Assembly (NCBI RefSeq): GCF_021347895.1
Contig: NC_067117.1
Span: 18,447,858-18,511,857 of the forward strand
Length of the DNA stretch: 64,000 nucleotides
Source: Acanthochromis polyacanthus
Taxonomy: Eukaryota; Chordata; Actinopteri; Pomacentridae
Direction: 5' to 3'
Program-made: the position numbers and the translations under genes
Shown: positions 1-14,103 of the stretch, in pieces
Position numbering within the stretch: the first letter of the stretch is position 1
How the letters are laid out: the number at the start of each line of letters is the position of its first letter
The notes under the pieces: generated by a model
The model's database searches: none
Told to the model about the DNA's origin: nothing
The model's input: the letters and a program-made list of their open reading frames with translations, nothing else

Positions 1-3000
1 GGCCATCCTATGTATAATATTTTTTGGTTGATTGTATTATTATTGTAAAATTTTATAATTTAGAATTACCAGAACTCCTGTTTGGTACATATCTCACAGC
101 TTTTACAACATGTAGCAAAGCAATTTCCTGAGATAGGTTTATTTGAAGAAACATCCACTGAGAGAAGTCATGGACACTTGAATACATGACTATAACACAA
201 CAACACAGGTTTAGCCGTCTACAAATGGAGACTTTTGTTGGTACAGTCAAGTACTGTCACCATAGAAGAACAGTCATTCAGGTTGTAAAGTCAGACTTGA
301 AGCATTTGAGAAATTGCTTTCTTTGTTCTGTCTTTAAGTCATGAATTGTATAAAACTGACTTGTAGTGGTTTGGTCGCCTTGTTGCAGAGTGGAGTGAAT
401 CTGAACCGGATCACAACCTGGTGAGCCATATTCTCAGTGGGAATGAGTGCTTTGCTGCACCAGTTACCCATTAGCTTCCCAAATAGGTATCACAGACAAT
501 CCCATATAAGTATCTACACACAATGGAATAAAATCTTGCCTGGTGAAAGGAGATACAGAGGATTACTCTGTTTCAGGGAGACCAACATGCCTCCCTGACA
601 AAGACACATCATTGTTGGTTGAAGGAGATACTGTGGATTGCAGAGTTTCAATCATCTCTCCTCTGCTACTGCATAAATCAGGAGACAAACTGAGCACACT
701 TTGGGGCATTCAGGGAAGGAGGGATGTTTCTTCCACAACAGCGGCTGTGTAACCTTTAAAACAGAACATGAGCACATCCATGCAAACATACAACAATGTG
801 CAGCGAAGCACAATCTCTCTAACACAATTACTGTCTTCACCAACTCTGCTGAAGGGAAAAGTGAATCACTATTTCATTGCTGTAAGGACACAGAGCCCCA
901 CCAGAGACATCCACCCCCTCAATTACCCGCTGCTGATTCTACAAAGCTGAAACCATTCGAGACCTCATTTGACTTTATTACAACGGCCACCAGAGAGATG
1001 GTGCCATTAATCAAACAGAAGAGAGAAAGAGTGAGCAGCCACCCAAGAAAGCTAAGAAATGAACTCAAAAGCTGCTACAGTTTCTCAGTTGTGCTTCTGC
1101 CTGAGAGAGAGAAAGTGACCCAGCATCCATCATGTCTCAAATGGAGCACATACTGCATCAAAAGGCAACGCTGCCAAATTGTTCGAGATAGTGGAGATGT
1201 AGTTTATTGTGAGCCTCGTTCACACCTGGAGACAAAGGCTGCAACAGACAGATATACAGCAATTAGGGGCAGCGGCACTTGATTAACGTGCCTTATAATT
1301 CAGTTAGTGGTTGATATTGCATTTTCTTCCAAAATCTTTTCATCTCCTAAACCAGAAGCTGTCAAAACAAACATCTGGAAATGTGGTTTCAAAGGCAAGC
1401 TAGATGAAGAGGAGCATGATGAAAAGAAGTCTATGCTCAAACAAGAACACATTAAACCCGTTTGACAAATTTCATTACATGTGTTTTCTCCGACGCTTTT
1501 CCCTTTCGTCTTCTTTGTTTATAGCCACAAACACAGAAGGTGAAAGAGAGGGGAAAGAAAAAACAAGCCTTTTCTCCTGTTTCAGTTGGGGAACAAATGA
1601 CACCCCAGGCAATTAGCATCGTAACAATGGCAGCCAATCTCTGTAATGCTTTGTTTTTCATCAATGCTGCTGAGTCCACTAATTCGTTTTGGAGGAAAAT
1701 CAATGTTATTCGCCAAAATAGCTGTCTCCAAATGTTTAAACAGGCTGCGCTTGGTGCGGGAGTAGTGTGTTCTGTAGATCAGTCTGTTGATTTCCAACAA
1801 GATGACTGTGAGGTTTAAGAGGAGAGTGCACTGCAACCTGATAAAACAGTTATTCCTCCACAGTGTTCCTGCCTGAATTTGTTAATTTAATGCAAGAAAG
1901 CCTCATTTGTCAACCTGACTGATGACTCCATTTGAATCCACAATGACAGAAAAAATTGTTTTCTTAACAGATGGCTCAGCTTGGAGAGAGGGAGAGAGAT
2001 GTGATCAATTGCTGCCTGCTGGAAGAGGAAATGGAGTTTTGCTCCGAGATATTAGACACAAGGGTATCAATACTGGATGAGCTCTCAGACAGACAACAAA
2101 CATTCTGTTCGCACCAAAGCAGCAGTGCAGGGAGGACATGGTTGCCATTTATTGTAAATAGGTCTGCAAGGGTTACCTGACCTGTTCTTGGATCCTGCTC
2201 ACAGCCTGGGCGAACACAATCTAGCAGGGTTCAGACTGACAAGAGGACTGTGTGATAAAATGAAATCCCATCATGCATTTCAATGAGACACTGGCACACT
2301 ATGCTGACACTGTGGAGGTGGAGGTCACACAGCAAAAGAGGGGAACCTGGTTCACCTTTTATAACCCACTGGGCAGGTCGGTTTGTGCAATGTTTAGCTT
2401 ATAGTCATCAAGATGGATGAGAACATGAATGTAGTCACAGCAGCTCTGTAGTTTTAGAAAATCCTGCCTTATTGTATTCAAGCCCACTGCCTTTAGACTT
2501 TTGGATCATTTAATCAACTGGAACACGTGTTATCTCAAGAGTACCTGAAGCAGCACACCCACTCAAACATGGCCCCTTGCTTCTTGTTAAATGCAGTGCC
2601 AATGAAATCTTTAAAATCTGAATTCCCACTTGCAGTACCAAGGGATACAGATTTGGACAGGAGTTCTTCTTATACTACACCAGCATCTACCAAGGAGCTC
2701 CAGGGCCTCAGGGCCCACAAAGACAACAAATGCAGTATTGATTGCATTTGTGGTAATTTAATTGATTGCAAATCTGTGTGTGGGGATGTGCACCACTAAA
2801 AAAAAAATACCTTGGATTTCTTCAAATTAACACCACAGGCAGCCAGCGTGGGCCTTTGGATAATTGTTGCCCCAGGTTTCATAGAGGAGTTAATTTAGAA
2901 CCATATTGGGGAGTTACTCAACTTGCTTTGCCTGGGGTCACTTTTATCAAAGGCCAAGGGTCCAGGGCCCATGTAATACAGAAATTATCATTATCAGATA

Positions 3001-5235
3001 AAATGAACAGCTGGGAAATAGGCAAGATACTTTTGTGGACATTTACAATATAAAAAAGCAAAAGAAATTGCAAGTTAATGATTAAGGTTATTTTTTGTGA
3101 ATCAGAAAATGATCGACAGGCCAGCTGGCATTCTGTCCTGCATGTCGTTAGACGAGTATCGCTGCAATACTGTCTTTGTTTTCGGGCATGTCTTCATGTG
3201 TAAAGATGACGTGTGTGGTTGTATAAGTTGAATTTTGTGCTCTATGTGCACAGTTCCACAGATCCTCACAATCATCAGTTATTCCTTTTTTCACCTGATT
3301 GGAAAACATACACACCAACCAGTTGCACTGTTCATGATGCTGAAGCTGTGCTATAAAACCTGATCATTTTAAAACTTTTTTTTTTTTAGCTTTCAGCCCC
3401 ATTAATCCCTAAGTACCTGTGGTGTTCAGTCATTAGGGACTAAGTTACACCATGTCCTTGGTAATAGTGTTCTGGTGCCACAAAACGCCTTGTTTTTCTG
3501 ATGTTTTTCTATAAAATGTTCAAGGTGTGTAGGAGTATTTTAATGAATGCAAGACATCATGGGTTACGTTGTTCGTCTATTTTAACTTCTTGAGTGTGCT
3601 ATTGCCTCACGGTTACTGTGAATAAATGTGGACACAATGAGGGAGAAGCCAGTAACTGGATGGTTCACCACATGGATGTCAGGGTTGGTGATATTTAGAG
3701 GGTTTTCATGATAACTGTTCTCAAACTCAAACTGTACCGACGGCTATTGATGGGGATTTTATTTTTGAGCCATTCATGAATCATCTCTGGTTTTAAAGCA
3801 GAGCAGAGCATGAGAACAACAAACACTGTTGGGCACAATGATGAAAACACATCCAGGGAGCATCCCCTCTTGTAATGCCACAAGTGTTTTATTGTTTGGA
3901 TATTGTCAGTATTAATCTACATTAGACCTTCTACTAAATGTACTTTTTTTTTTTACACTGTTGTGCATTCAATGAATAATATCTTTGTATGTAGATATCT
4001 CAGAGTTAGCATTTTGATACTTTGGTGGATAGATATCAACATGCAATTATTCATCATGTACATTGAACCTGTATACTACACGAGCCAGGGAGTTACAACA
4101 AAGAAGTTCTATAATTATTGAGAGAAAAACATACTGTGCTCTCCTGTTATTAGGGTTACTTTCTCTAAATGAGGTCAGACTGAATTCTGCATTGAGGTAA
4201 ATGAATCAAACTCTGGGGCAAGAAAACAAATTAAACGGAGCAGTCAGACAGAACGCTGTTATTATCCTTGTAATCTCTCCAGATCAAATGTTCTACTTTT
4301 TTCCTTCTTGTCATGCTCAGTTCATTTATTTTTTTTAATTTGAATCATTTTGATTACTTTCAATTCTTTTATCTTCACATGGAACGCAAAACAAACAAAC
4401 AAAAAAACCTTGAGGCTGGTCTGTTTTTAATTTTGAATCTATTTCTAATTAAAAAGATATTTTCTGACATCTGCAATCACACTTACCTCTATACAGTATG
4501 TATAGAAATATTCACCTGTCTCAGAGCTAAATTCTAGAAAAATAAATAGATCTGTTAGACTCTGACCATTGATTTCTCTGCAGTGAATTTATTAAACAAA
4601 GGCAAATTATTTACTTATGGTCTTAAATCCTGTAATTAACTGTAGTGGCAATGTATGTGCCAGCTAACTTTAGAGAAATTATTTCTGTTTTGTCATCATG
4701 TAAAACTCTTTGTCAGGGCCGAGTGGGACCGCAGAGTGACTACAGGTCAAGAAAAGTGGCTGCATTTGTCAAAGTAGTGCACTTCTAAATTAACTGATTC
4801 TGCTGAGAATTGGGAAAAAAATGCAGACAGTTAGAAGAATGCTAAATCCTAAGCTTTGCTGACAAGCTCTTTTAAAAATAGCTAACCATAAAAGTGGATT
4901 CTGAATTACAATAACAAAAGAGAATGATGATTTTTACAATGAGTACAGAGAAGAAACTTTAACCTCTGGTGGTGCGATATCCTCAAATGGCAATGAAAGG
5001 AAACTGTTGCTCTAATAAATTATTAGAATTACTAAGTTTTAAAAAAATCATCATACTCTGTTTGATACTATGTTTGTAGAAGCTGAAGAAATGCAGTATA
5101 AGCTAAAGGATTGTCTGTCACTGCCTCGCCAGCATAACAATGAGGCAGTTTAAAAAATGTCAAACCTCCATCTGGATACTGGGTTTTGCTAATGGACTAT
5201 ACATCAGTTAAGTAAAAGATATTTTTTGCCAAACA
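1..5235. other. No recognisable gene; AT-rich DNA, probably intronic
   Basis: No exon, RNA gene or known repeat could be supported here. An open frame at 701-1282 (+) has no recognisable domain or splice context. Short T-runs occur at about 3378 and 3944. If the copine model holds, this is inside the intron downstream of exon E. Confidence 0.5.
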
Positions 5236-5510
5236 TACACTACTTTTCAAAAGTTCAGGGTGACCCAGACAATGTTTTCCAAGAAAACTCCCACTTTTAT
5301 TCATGTGCTAACATAATTGCACAAGGGTTTTTGATCATTAATTAGCCTTTCCACACCATTAGCTAACACACTGTACCAAATGGGCCTCTGTACCTCCATG
5401 CAGACATTCCATTAAAAATCAGCTTTTTCTAAATAGAGAAAAAAAAAATGCTTTTCTGTCAAAAAACAAGGACATTTCTAAGTGACCCCAAACTTTTGAA
5501 TGGCAGCGTA
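5236..5510. mobile_element. Tc1-like MITE (non-autonomous, about 270 bp)
   Basis: The left end (CACTACTTTTCAAAAGTTC at 5238) and the right end read in reverse (CGCTGCCATTCAAAAGTTTG) form terminal inverted repeats. TA dinucleotides flank both sides (5236-5237 and 5509-5510). The CAAAAGTTTGGGGTCACTTAG end is a motif I recall from widespread fish Tc1/mariner MITEs. There is no coding capacity. Confidence 0.85.
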
Positions 5511-5542
5511 TGTGATTTTTTTTTTTTTTAGATCATAGCATT

Positions 5543-6840
5543 TACAGTCAAGTATATTAATATTTGGACATTGACACAATTTTCAGCATTCCGACACTGT
5601 ACATCACCACAATAGATTTGAAATAAAACGTTCAAGATGCACTTCAAGTGTAGACTTTCAGCTTTAGTTTGAGGGAATTTAGATCCAAATCTGGTAAATG
5701 GTGTAGGAACACATTTTATTTGTGGCCCTCCACCAAATGCAATTGAACAAACCAACACAATCAGAAATAAAATTGTCACTTTTAATAATTGGTTGCAAAT
5801 CTTTTGCAGTCAATGACAGCCAGAAGTCTGGAACCCATATCACCAGATGCTGGGTTTCACCCCTGGTGATGCTCTGCCTACAGGCTGAACCGGTTTCATA
5901 CATCCCCAAGTCAATACACTACTACCACGATACATCACTAATGAGGTGGTATGCTTTGGATCTTGAGCAGTTCCTTCCCTTCTCCATATGCTTCTCTTCC
6001 CATCATTCTGGTACAAGTTGGTCTTTGTCTCATCTGTTCATAGGATATTTTTCCAGAACTGCACAGGCTCTTTTAGATGTTTTATATTTTTTTTGGCAAA
6101 CTCTAATCTGGCCTTCCTGTTTTTGAGGCTCACCAAAGGTTTCCACTTTGTGGTAAACCCTCTGCAGTCCTTCTTCAGTCTGAAGTCTTCTTTTATTTGT
6201 TGATACTGACACAGATACGTCTTCCTCCTGGAGAGCGTTCTTCATCTGACCAACTGTAGTAACGAGGTTTTTCTTGACCAGGGAAAAGTTTCTTCTGTTA
6301 TCCACTATACTTGTTTTCTGTGGTCTTCCTGGTCTTTTGCTGTTGCTGCGCTCACTGGTGCATTTTTTTTCTTTTTAAGAATGTACTAAACACCTGATTT
6401 GGCCACACTTCATGTTTTTTGTGATTTCTAAGAAATCATCCTAATGATGACTTGCTTCACTGATAGTGACAACTCTTTGGACTTCATATTAAGAATTGAA
6501 CTCACCAGATTTCAAACACAAATACCAGATTTGAAATGAACTCAAGACCTTTGATCTGCTGCTTGTAAATGAAATAATGAGGGAACAACAAACACCTGGA
6601 CATGGAACAGCTGATCAACCAATTGTCTGCTTACTTCTGGCCCCTTAAAAAGGTGGAGGGCACATCTAAAATGTGTAGTAATGATTCTCCTGCTTTTTAT
6701 GTAAATACCCTCAAATTAAAGCTGAAGGTCTACACTTAAAGCACATCTTGATTGCTTCATTTCAAAGCCATTGTGGTGATGTAAAGAGCAGAAATGCCGA
6801 AAATTGTGTCAGTGTCCAAATATTTATGAACCTGACTGCA
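5543..6840 (-). mobile_element. Tc1-like DNA transposon, internally deleted
   Basis: About 190 bp at each end are inverted copies of each other: 5543-5735 against 6650-6840, both carrying the ATTTGGACA and AGCTTTA motifs. The left end sits at a TA; the right end has CA where TA would be expected. The interior keeps a mutated 5' part and a short 3' part of a minus-strand transposase, while the central DDE region is missing. It cannot move by itself. It lies 32 bp from the MITE at 5236-5510. Confidence 0.88.
5795..6487 (-). pseudogene. Tc1-like transposase remnant
   Basis: On the minus strand from 6487 the text starts MKSKELSLSVKQ and soon meets in-frame stops. It later shows RPGRPQKT, then a region at 6305-6030 (RNFSLVKKNLVTT, EPVQFWK-like after frameshifts), and ends with an ITRGETQHLV-like C-terminus near 5870. 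These match the N-terminal HTH region, the start of the catalytic domain and the extreme C-terminus of fish Tc1 transposases. The catalytic centre between them is deleted. Several stops and frameshifts make it non-functional. Confidence 0.8.
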
Positions 6841-7264
6841 TTATCATCATCTCCCAGTGCATCAGATTGTGGCAGATCACTTGAAACACGAACCACTACA
6901 AAGCATTATTTGGACATTTTTCCTTTTGATGTTGGTCTTTGCCATCAGAGAGGCTCATTGAACAAGCTGCTGGTGTTCCTGCAGGGCAAACCCTCTCTGG
7001 TGAGCACATTTCCATGGAGCTCAGCACCCTGAACTATCCGTTACACTTCACCTAGCCTCGCAAACACAAGCTGCTCTGGGCATTACACCAGTCACTTTTC
7101 ATCAGAGCATCAAAGACCTCTCTGTCAGTAGTGAAGTGGTAGCTGGATGGAGAGTAGTGGGAAAAATTTCTTCCCTCATTTCTCGCTCCCTTCAGTTTCT
7201 TCCTTTCTTAATGGAGGCACTGGTTTGTTTGGTTTGGTAGCACTTCAAAGACTCAAAGGGAAAT

Positions 7265-7835
7265 AACCAACTGAAGAAACAACCCTGTATCTTAAAAATT
7301 GTGACCCTTTAGAACTAAACTGCAATTACATTTTGAAAGAAACATATTTTCTCCAGGCAAGTTAATGTAACAGTGTGACACTTTCAAAGAGCCACAAAGT
7401 CCATTAGGAGGTTAAAAGTGTGGTGGTGGCATATGTTGGTCATAGAACTTTTACCCAGGAGACTGGAGTTTGTGTCCGTGTAAATTTAGTTTTCACTCAC
7501 CGTTTACTTATGTTTTCATTTTGTGTTTGTTTTGGTCTATAGGCACCGAATTACTTGGTTAGGTTTGGGAAATTTGGTTAAAATATGTGTTTTTATAACA
7601 TATTTAAAATCCTCTATTTTCTAGTTTAGCAGGATGATGAGACCTGACCTCTTTGATCTGAATTTGATCAACTAAAAAGGAGCATTGGTTGGCAAGGAAT
7701 GGAAAAAAAAGAAACTTATCTGTGAAAAGCACACATAACACTTGAGAAAACATGTTTCCTTCAAAACATACTTCAGAATGTAGTTTTTTTATGTAGGAAC
7801 GTTGCTTTAAGAAGATGTGGCTGCGTCTTAACAAC
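7265..7835. mobile_element. Unclassified TIR repeat, family copy 1
   Basis: The left end (ACAACCCTGTATCTTAAAAA, then ACTGCAATTACATTTTGAAA) and the right end read in reverse (GTTCCTACATAAAAAAACTA, then TTTTGAAGGAAACATGTTTT) are inverted copies. The interior contains a minus-strand stretch resembling AACCTAACCAAGTAATTCGG and CCAGTCTCCTGGG, which recurs in the copies near 23.7 and 53.2 kb. No transposase was seen. Confidence 0.65.
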
Positions 7836-10800
7836 ATACAGAAACTGTAACATTACTTAGTTCCATATGTGCACAGAGCATCAAGGAGTTCAGTGACAAT
7901 GGCAGCAGTATTTTTTAAAATTGGATTGGATCCAGAGATGGATCAGTGGAAAAAAAACATCTGATTTACGTATTACGGATTAGATTTTACAATAAACATC
8001 TGTAAAGTTAGATCCATGACTTGGATTAAAGTCCTTTGTCCTTTGTAACAATTATTGCTAACTGTTTTGAAACATAAGCTGTAACAGTAAATGAGTCTTT
8101 AGTTTCCATTTACCGACCACATACATTAGGTTAAGATCCAGCGTTGGCTTCCCCACAGTGTGGAAACACGACTATACAATGGATGAGTTTTTGTTTTTAC
8201 CTCGTTACGTTTGCTAAGATATGACAGACAGTAGTTTATAACCCATAACATGCCCCCAAATCTAGCACCTAACTTACAGTTCGGATGATGCCTATTTTGC
8301 AGCCATACAAAGACTGTTAACATCTTTCTCACTTCAATTAGCCACTTGCTACCTAGTCTGTCTGATACATAACTGTGACCTAATTGCAAAGAGCTATCTG
8401 TTGGCCCTTTCCCCTCCCCCAAAGAGGGGAGGGGAAAGCCACGTTCAGTGAATATCTCCCAGAAGACAGAAAGGCATCTGCAGCCTTGCAAAGAAAAAGA
8501 AGAAAAAAAGAAAGACCAGCTTCTCATCAGCCCATACCTTACAGACAGGCAGACCATGAGCAGAGGAAGAGGTTAGGTACTCCCGTGGAAAAGCCCTAGT
8601 AGTAATTATACTCCCAGCAATTACTCTTTTCTGACCACTCAGACCAACCCCCCAAGGAAATAAGTCCTATACCAGATATTTTTACTGTATGATCTTTGTC
8701 TCAGAGGATCCTACATCTGCAGTGCAGTTATTCCCAGAACAGACATTACTCTTGTGACGATGACCCAGGCCACCAATAAAGGCTTCCCCTGAGAGCACCG
8801 CCACTGCATCCAGTGGAAAGTGGTCTAATCTGAGAGGAGGATAAGTGTGTGTGAGAGAGAAAGAGAAAGAGAGAGGTTGTGTATGAGGTAGTTAAAATGA
8901 AAGATACATGACGGGATAATACGGAGAGAGATAGGTGAGAAGAATGTGTTTAGAAGCTATGAATAGCCACTCTCAAAGCCTGAGCTGAGGCACACGTATC
9001 TAATGTGTTTGTGTATTTGTCTGAGATGTGTGGGTGTGTGTGTGTGCATCTGTTAGCAGAAGTCTCTTTGTGGAACTGATACCACTGGAGAGACTTGATT
9101 TATCACTATGTCAGAGAGAGAAAGGAACAGAGAGGGAGGCAGTATGACGGCTTTATCAGGCCACTATACAGACCTCCATTAGCACATTGGGCCAGAGGAG
9201 AAAAACAGATGGATGTTTGTGTTTTTTGACAATTTGAGGAATTAATCCTTACCAATGGGATATTATTTTATGTATACCGATGCTCACATTTAGTCATCTT
9301 GCATTCCTGGTTGGATTCTTTTTAAACTTGTCTTTTCTTTAGTTTTAAAGCTTTGTATGCTCTGATAACAGGGAGTCAGAGGAGTATACACATGCAAATT
9401 ATGGTTACCATGACTAAAACATAAATCAGGAAGGCATTGCCATTTTCTTTGCATCTAATGAATTTGCTGGGAGAAGGATGTAGGGTTGATGTCTTTTTTT
9501 TTTTTTAACCGGAACCAGTTATATCCAAGTGGCATATCTGTCCTATCCACTGTACTCTCTGCCAATACAGAAGGCTAAAAGTAGGTATAGCTTTTAAACA
9601 AATTCAAATAAATATATTGATTACAGACTAAATATATACAGTATGTAAGGTAGCTTACACCATCCTGTTCAGCTGTGTCAATGCAATGTCATCTGCGCTT
9701 TTTGTCATTTGTTTATGTTGCCATTTTTAATGAGTGAATATGAAATCACAAAGCTCTGATTGATCTGCTGTTTCTCAGCTGAATCAGTGAACAAAACAGT
9801 CGACATCTGTAAACAAATTAGAGGTGTAGGATGTGTAGGTTTTATGGCAAATGTCTATTAGTGATTTTTCTCAGTTACTGTGATTTGCGACTGATTTTTT
9901 TAAAGCTCCACTTCAACATTCATTGTGTTATAGATTTAATACATGATCCTCTTATGTATAATTTAAATGGCATAATGACATACTTTCAAAAAAAAATTAC
10001 GGTTCTCTCTACAGCAACATCCAAATATTTCACATTCTGCAATGACGTTACAAGAACAAATGAAGTGACAAATTTAACTGCCAAGTCATTTCAAAATGTA
10101 GGTATGACTTTGTTTTCCTTAATTTTCTTTAACAAAATTTAAACCTGAAATTCTTTAGTTGGTGTTGTTTTTAAAGTTATACAGAAATCCTACTAGGTCC
10201 AGCCTGATAAGATTATAATTAAGACTTTATGCAAAAATGACCAGGATGCTCATTCAGGCGGGATGCTGACATTTTCAGCTGCTATAATATCAGCAGACGG
10301 AAGTGTGTGTCTGAAAGGGGCTTCATGTTATGACTTTAACTCTGACCACCAGGTGCTAATGGCTCAAAAGAAGAGATTACCCTTGGGTAGACTGTTTATA
10401 TGTAGCATTTAAAGTAAACAATACTAGCTGGGTGGCTGTTTTTCAATTACAAAATGAAGAAAGAAAGAAAATAACATCATCCTCCAAGATGATGTTCTAT
10501 AATCCAGCCCCAGTCACTGTGGTAGCACTTATGACAAATGACATAACCACACAGACAGCCAACAATGTAAAATGCAGTGTTCATTAAGCTGAGAATTCCA
10601 TTGTATTAAACAGAACAAAATGTCACCTGTATTCAAAGGAGCTAAAAATACATGAGAGCCTTATCGCACAAAACTGTCACCCTGAGAAGACGCCAACTGG
10701 AGCTGCTGCAGTGGCATTTCTTTTTTTCCTGAGGCCTGTGTTCATATACATCTGCATATCCTAGATAGGTAATGATGAGGCACAGTGGAGCAGAGCTCAT

Positions 10801-13800
10801 TCAAAGCGTGGGTAAGGAATAGCTGGTAGCCATACCAACAGAGAGAGATGTGTGGTTTTATGACAGGTGAGGAGAGGGCGATGTGGAGAGAACCGAGATG
10901 AGAAACAGAAAATGTAAAAAGCTGAGTGTACAGGAGCAGAAAGAGACACCCAGCCTGCAGAGAGAATCAAATTGTTCAATTTTTAGTCCTGCTGGGGAAA
11001 CCTGGACAGATAAGTCCCGACCACTCAGCAGGGCTGTTAAGCGGCTAACAGTTGCAGAGTGAGATGGAAATCGGCAACTCGTAGGTGTCAGTATGCACTT
11101 CTGCATCTGTATGAATAATGCGACCTGAAGAGTATTTGGCTGGCGCGGACATCCAGAGGTTAAAGAAAAGAAAGAGGAAAAATACTGGGCTAAGAACTCA
11201 CAGCTTCTACTGTAGGTCTGAACTGAATGGAACCAAGTCTCCAGTGTACCCTCCAAGAATGTATAAATCAATTCTATTAAACCGGGGAGAATGCCAGCAG
11301 AATCCATTATTCTGACTGGTGTAAGGGGATCTCTGGAAGTTGAAATTGGGTCTGAGAAGTTAAGAGAACAGAGAGAAGATAAGCCAACTCTGACTGTTAT
11401 GATGAAAATTATTGAAGAAGTAAAAGGATCCATCCATGACAGCTGGTTACTTCATCTACTATTCTAAAATTTGTCTTGATTCTGATGCATCTCCTCTTCC
11501 ACTTGTCTCTGAAAACATTGTTAAAGGGGATTTAAGATCGCTTTGTTCTGCTTATCTCCTTTTTTTTTGACCAGAGGAGCACGAAAGCACCTCCAACACA
11601 CGAGGTAAAGCTGCATTGAAGGACTAAAGCGTGGCTTTTGGCCATATTTGCAGCCTCCACTCTCCGCGTGGCTTCTCAGCAGCTCAGGATGCCGCACATT
11701 TCACAATTATATTAGCAGCCCACAATTTAACACTCAGACTATGTGATAGCTGCTTGTTCTTCAATTGCATTACTGAAATTCGGTGAATTTTATTTTCAGC
11801 AAAAACCGTAAAGGGGGAACATTTGATTGCATGTGGGGTTGCAGAACACTTTGGAAGAGGAACAGGCAGTATTTTGTAGACGGTGAAGTTGTTAGTGTTG
11901 TAGTTAGTTGAAATTACCTTGCTTACTGATGGATTAGTGCAGTGAAGGCCAGACACTAGCATGCTGCTGTCATACAAACATACAGTGTTGCATCAGATGC
12001 AGTCAATAAGACTGCTTAGGCAGGGCTTTAACTCAATAAGATTGTGTCAGAATGATAAGAACTAGATCTGGGTGCATAGAATCTGAAACTCCAGAGTATT
12101 TGGATTTCAGCTTACCTCTACTGCTCTTCAACTGTGCAGACATTATTGGTTTTGAGTGTCGTAGTGTTTTTAAAAAAAAAAAAAAAATATATATATGTAA
12201 ATCTATCTCTTAAATTTGTGACGCTAACAGTGGATCTATGTTTGTGGTGACATTTGCAGTTGAGTTTCACTAAAAGCTACTTTCCACCTAAGAAATAATT
12301 TAGACTGAAACAGTTGGCAGAGGGGTTATTGACAAATGAGTGCCTGAAGGAAAAAAATACTTTCCGGAACAATGTTTATGCTATCAGTCTGAATTCTTCG
12401 ATATACCATTTTTAGTAATAGTCTAACACTAAGAATGAGCTCTCTGTAAGTGTTCTATATATAGCAACTGACCACCATAATCCCCTTTGTAAATGGAATA
12501 ATATCCCATCTGAAAAGTTCTTACGGCTTCAAATGTCCCACAGCTGTCTCTTCATCCAGGAGAGCCTGAGGTCAACAGCTGGAGACAAGAAGGCTACGGT
12601 GCCGTGCTTGGTTTGACATCGTATCCACCTGTGCATCCTGCCCCTGCACACTTGACTCTGCTGACATTGACAAATAATTTCCAACTATTTTCCTACTCTG
12701 CTGTAGTAATCTGCAGTGACATTCAGAGAATATCAAAGCTGTAAAAGGCCATGCACTTTTAAACACACCTCCTCTTCATCGCCTCCTGTCAACATTTTCC
12801 CGAGCCTTTCCTGTGCTTTTAGTCATGATTGCGTTTTTCGCTCCTCTTGCACTCCTTTCTATCTTTGTGGCACTAATTCAGCTTCATTGCATCTCATTAC
12901 TCTCAGAATAGGTTGGTGCACATTCTCTTTGATATGCAGTTTGCTGCATATTCTGCATAGCTGCCAATTAGTGGGTAATTCAGTACCACTATAGTTCAAT
13001 GTTGTGCACAAACCAAGAAATAAATCTACTGTAGTACACTGGAGAGGCTGACTGCAGATAGCAGCGGTGTCTGAGATGCAGTCTGAATGCAGCGAGGGAA
13101 AACTGAAGCGAATGACAATAACTCTGCCTGCTTGTCTATCATCTGTTTGTCCCTGAGTCAGCAATTTAACTTCCATCTGCTGCAGCAGAGTTTTTGTTCT
13201 GTGGGTATCGGCTGAAAACTGATGTCCACAAAACATAAAAGGTGATTATAGTCGGCTCCAGGATGTCTGTAACTATAAAGGTGTCAGCAGTACTATGACA
13301 GAATGTGTTTGTGCAGCTCTGAATCAATAAAGATTAAAAAAAACACAATATGCTCTGACTTTTCATTTAAATGATTTTTGATTGAGGGTTTGAAGTTGGT
13401 GGAAAGTCGTGGCTAGGTGGGATGGGTTTGATGTTCCTATTGTTTTTCTTTTACCCTTATGTTGTCTTATTTCTTTGATCATATGCTGTAACTGGGTTTT
13501 GTAGCAGACTGTTGATTGTTGTGTAGCTTTCTGTTAGGCTGTGATGAGTGAATATCTTTCAAAATAGGTTTGAATAACGGAGATGAAAAGGTGACATGTG
13601 GCCCATGTGGCATTCTATGAGTGTGGCAGTGATTGTGTTAAAAATCAGTGTTTAAGGGCACACATGTTTTTTGGAGAATTGATATAAAATGACCCACATT
13701 TTACATTATTTTCTTTTAGACAATACTATGCACCTGCTCAATGATAAGAGCCACACTATCTACTACTTGGGCACAGCTACACGTCAAACCAAACACTAGC

Positions 13801-13819
13801 ATCAGCACACTAATAAGAT
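7836..13819. other. No recognisable gene; unique-looking AT-rich DNA
   Basis: No exon or named repeat could be supported. A 576-bp open frame on the minus strand (10858-11433) is rich in Ser, Leu and Phe and matches nothing I know. A/TA simple sequence lies at 12172-12197 and a short GT tract near 9031-9046. Confidence 0.45.
12172..12197. repeat. Poly(A) followed by (TA)n
   Basis: Sixteen A residues run directly into about five TA units. It is simple sequence; no retroelement body was recognised next to it. Confidence 0.85.
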
Positions 13820-14040
13820 CACATTGACAGTCCTGCAATGACCATACTAGTATAATGTTTCCCATGTACACAATCCCATTTCAACATTGCTGGCATACTG
13901 ACATTGGCTAAATGGTGCTAAACAGAAAGCACCAATGATGCTAATGTGAATATGACTAGTTTTGCAGGTATTTGATAAAACTGAAACTTTGACCTAATGA
14001 TTAGGCTAAATGACAGGTGGCAAATCAAACTGACTACAAT
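13820..14040 (+). repeat. Fish dispersed repeat (TTTTGCAGGTATTTG family), fragment 1
   Basis: The run GACTAGTTTTGCAGGTATTT, preceded by a CTAAATGGTGCTAAACA motif and followed by TTTGACCTAATGAT, matches a repeat I recall from many percomorph intergenic regions. A longer copy of the same family lies at 54816-55290. Unclassified; no coding capacity. Confidence 0.6.
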
Positions 14041-14103
14041 TCAGCAAACATGACTGTAATCCATGCAACACACTGAGATTTCTCACATAAAACCACAAAC
14101 TCT

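Noticed and set aside
701..1282. 193-codon plus-strand open frame
   Set aside because: No recognisable domain, no splice or promoter context, composition like its surroundings; probably a chance frame.
10858..11433. 191-codon minus-strand open frame
   Set aside because: Ser/Leu/Phe-rich with no known motif; no exon borders or repeats that would support a gene.
12114..12165. Minus-strand donor-like GAG|GTAAGCTG as a possible copine exon E+1
   Set aside because: The translated text (SAQLKSSR) does not match copine, and no acceptor was found at the right place.
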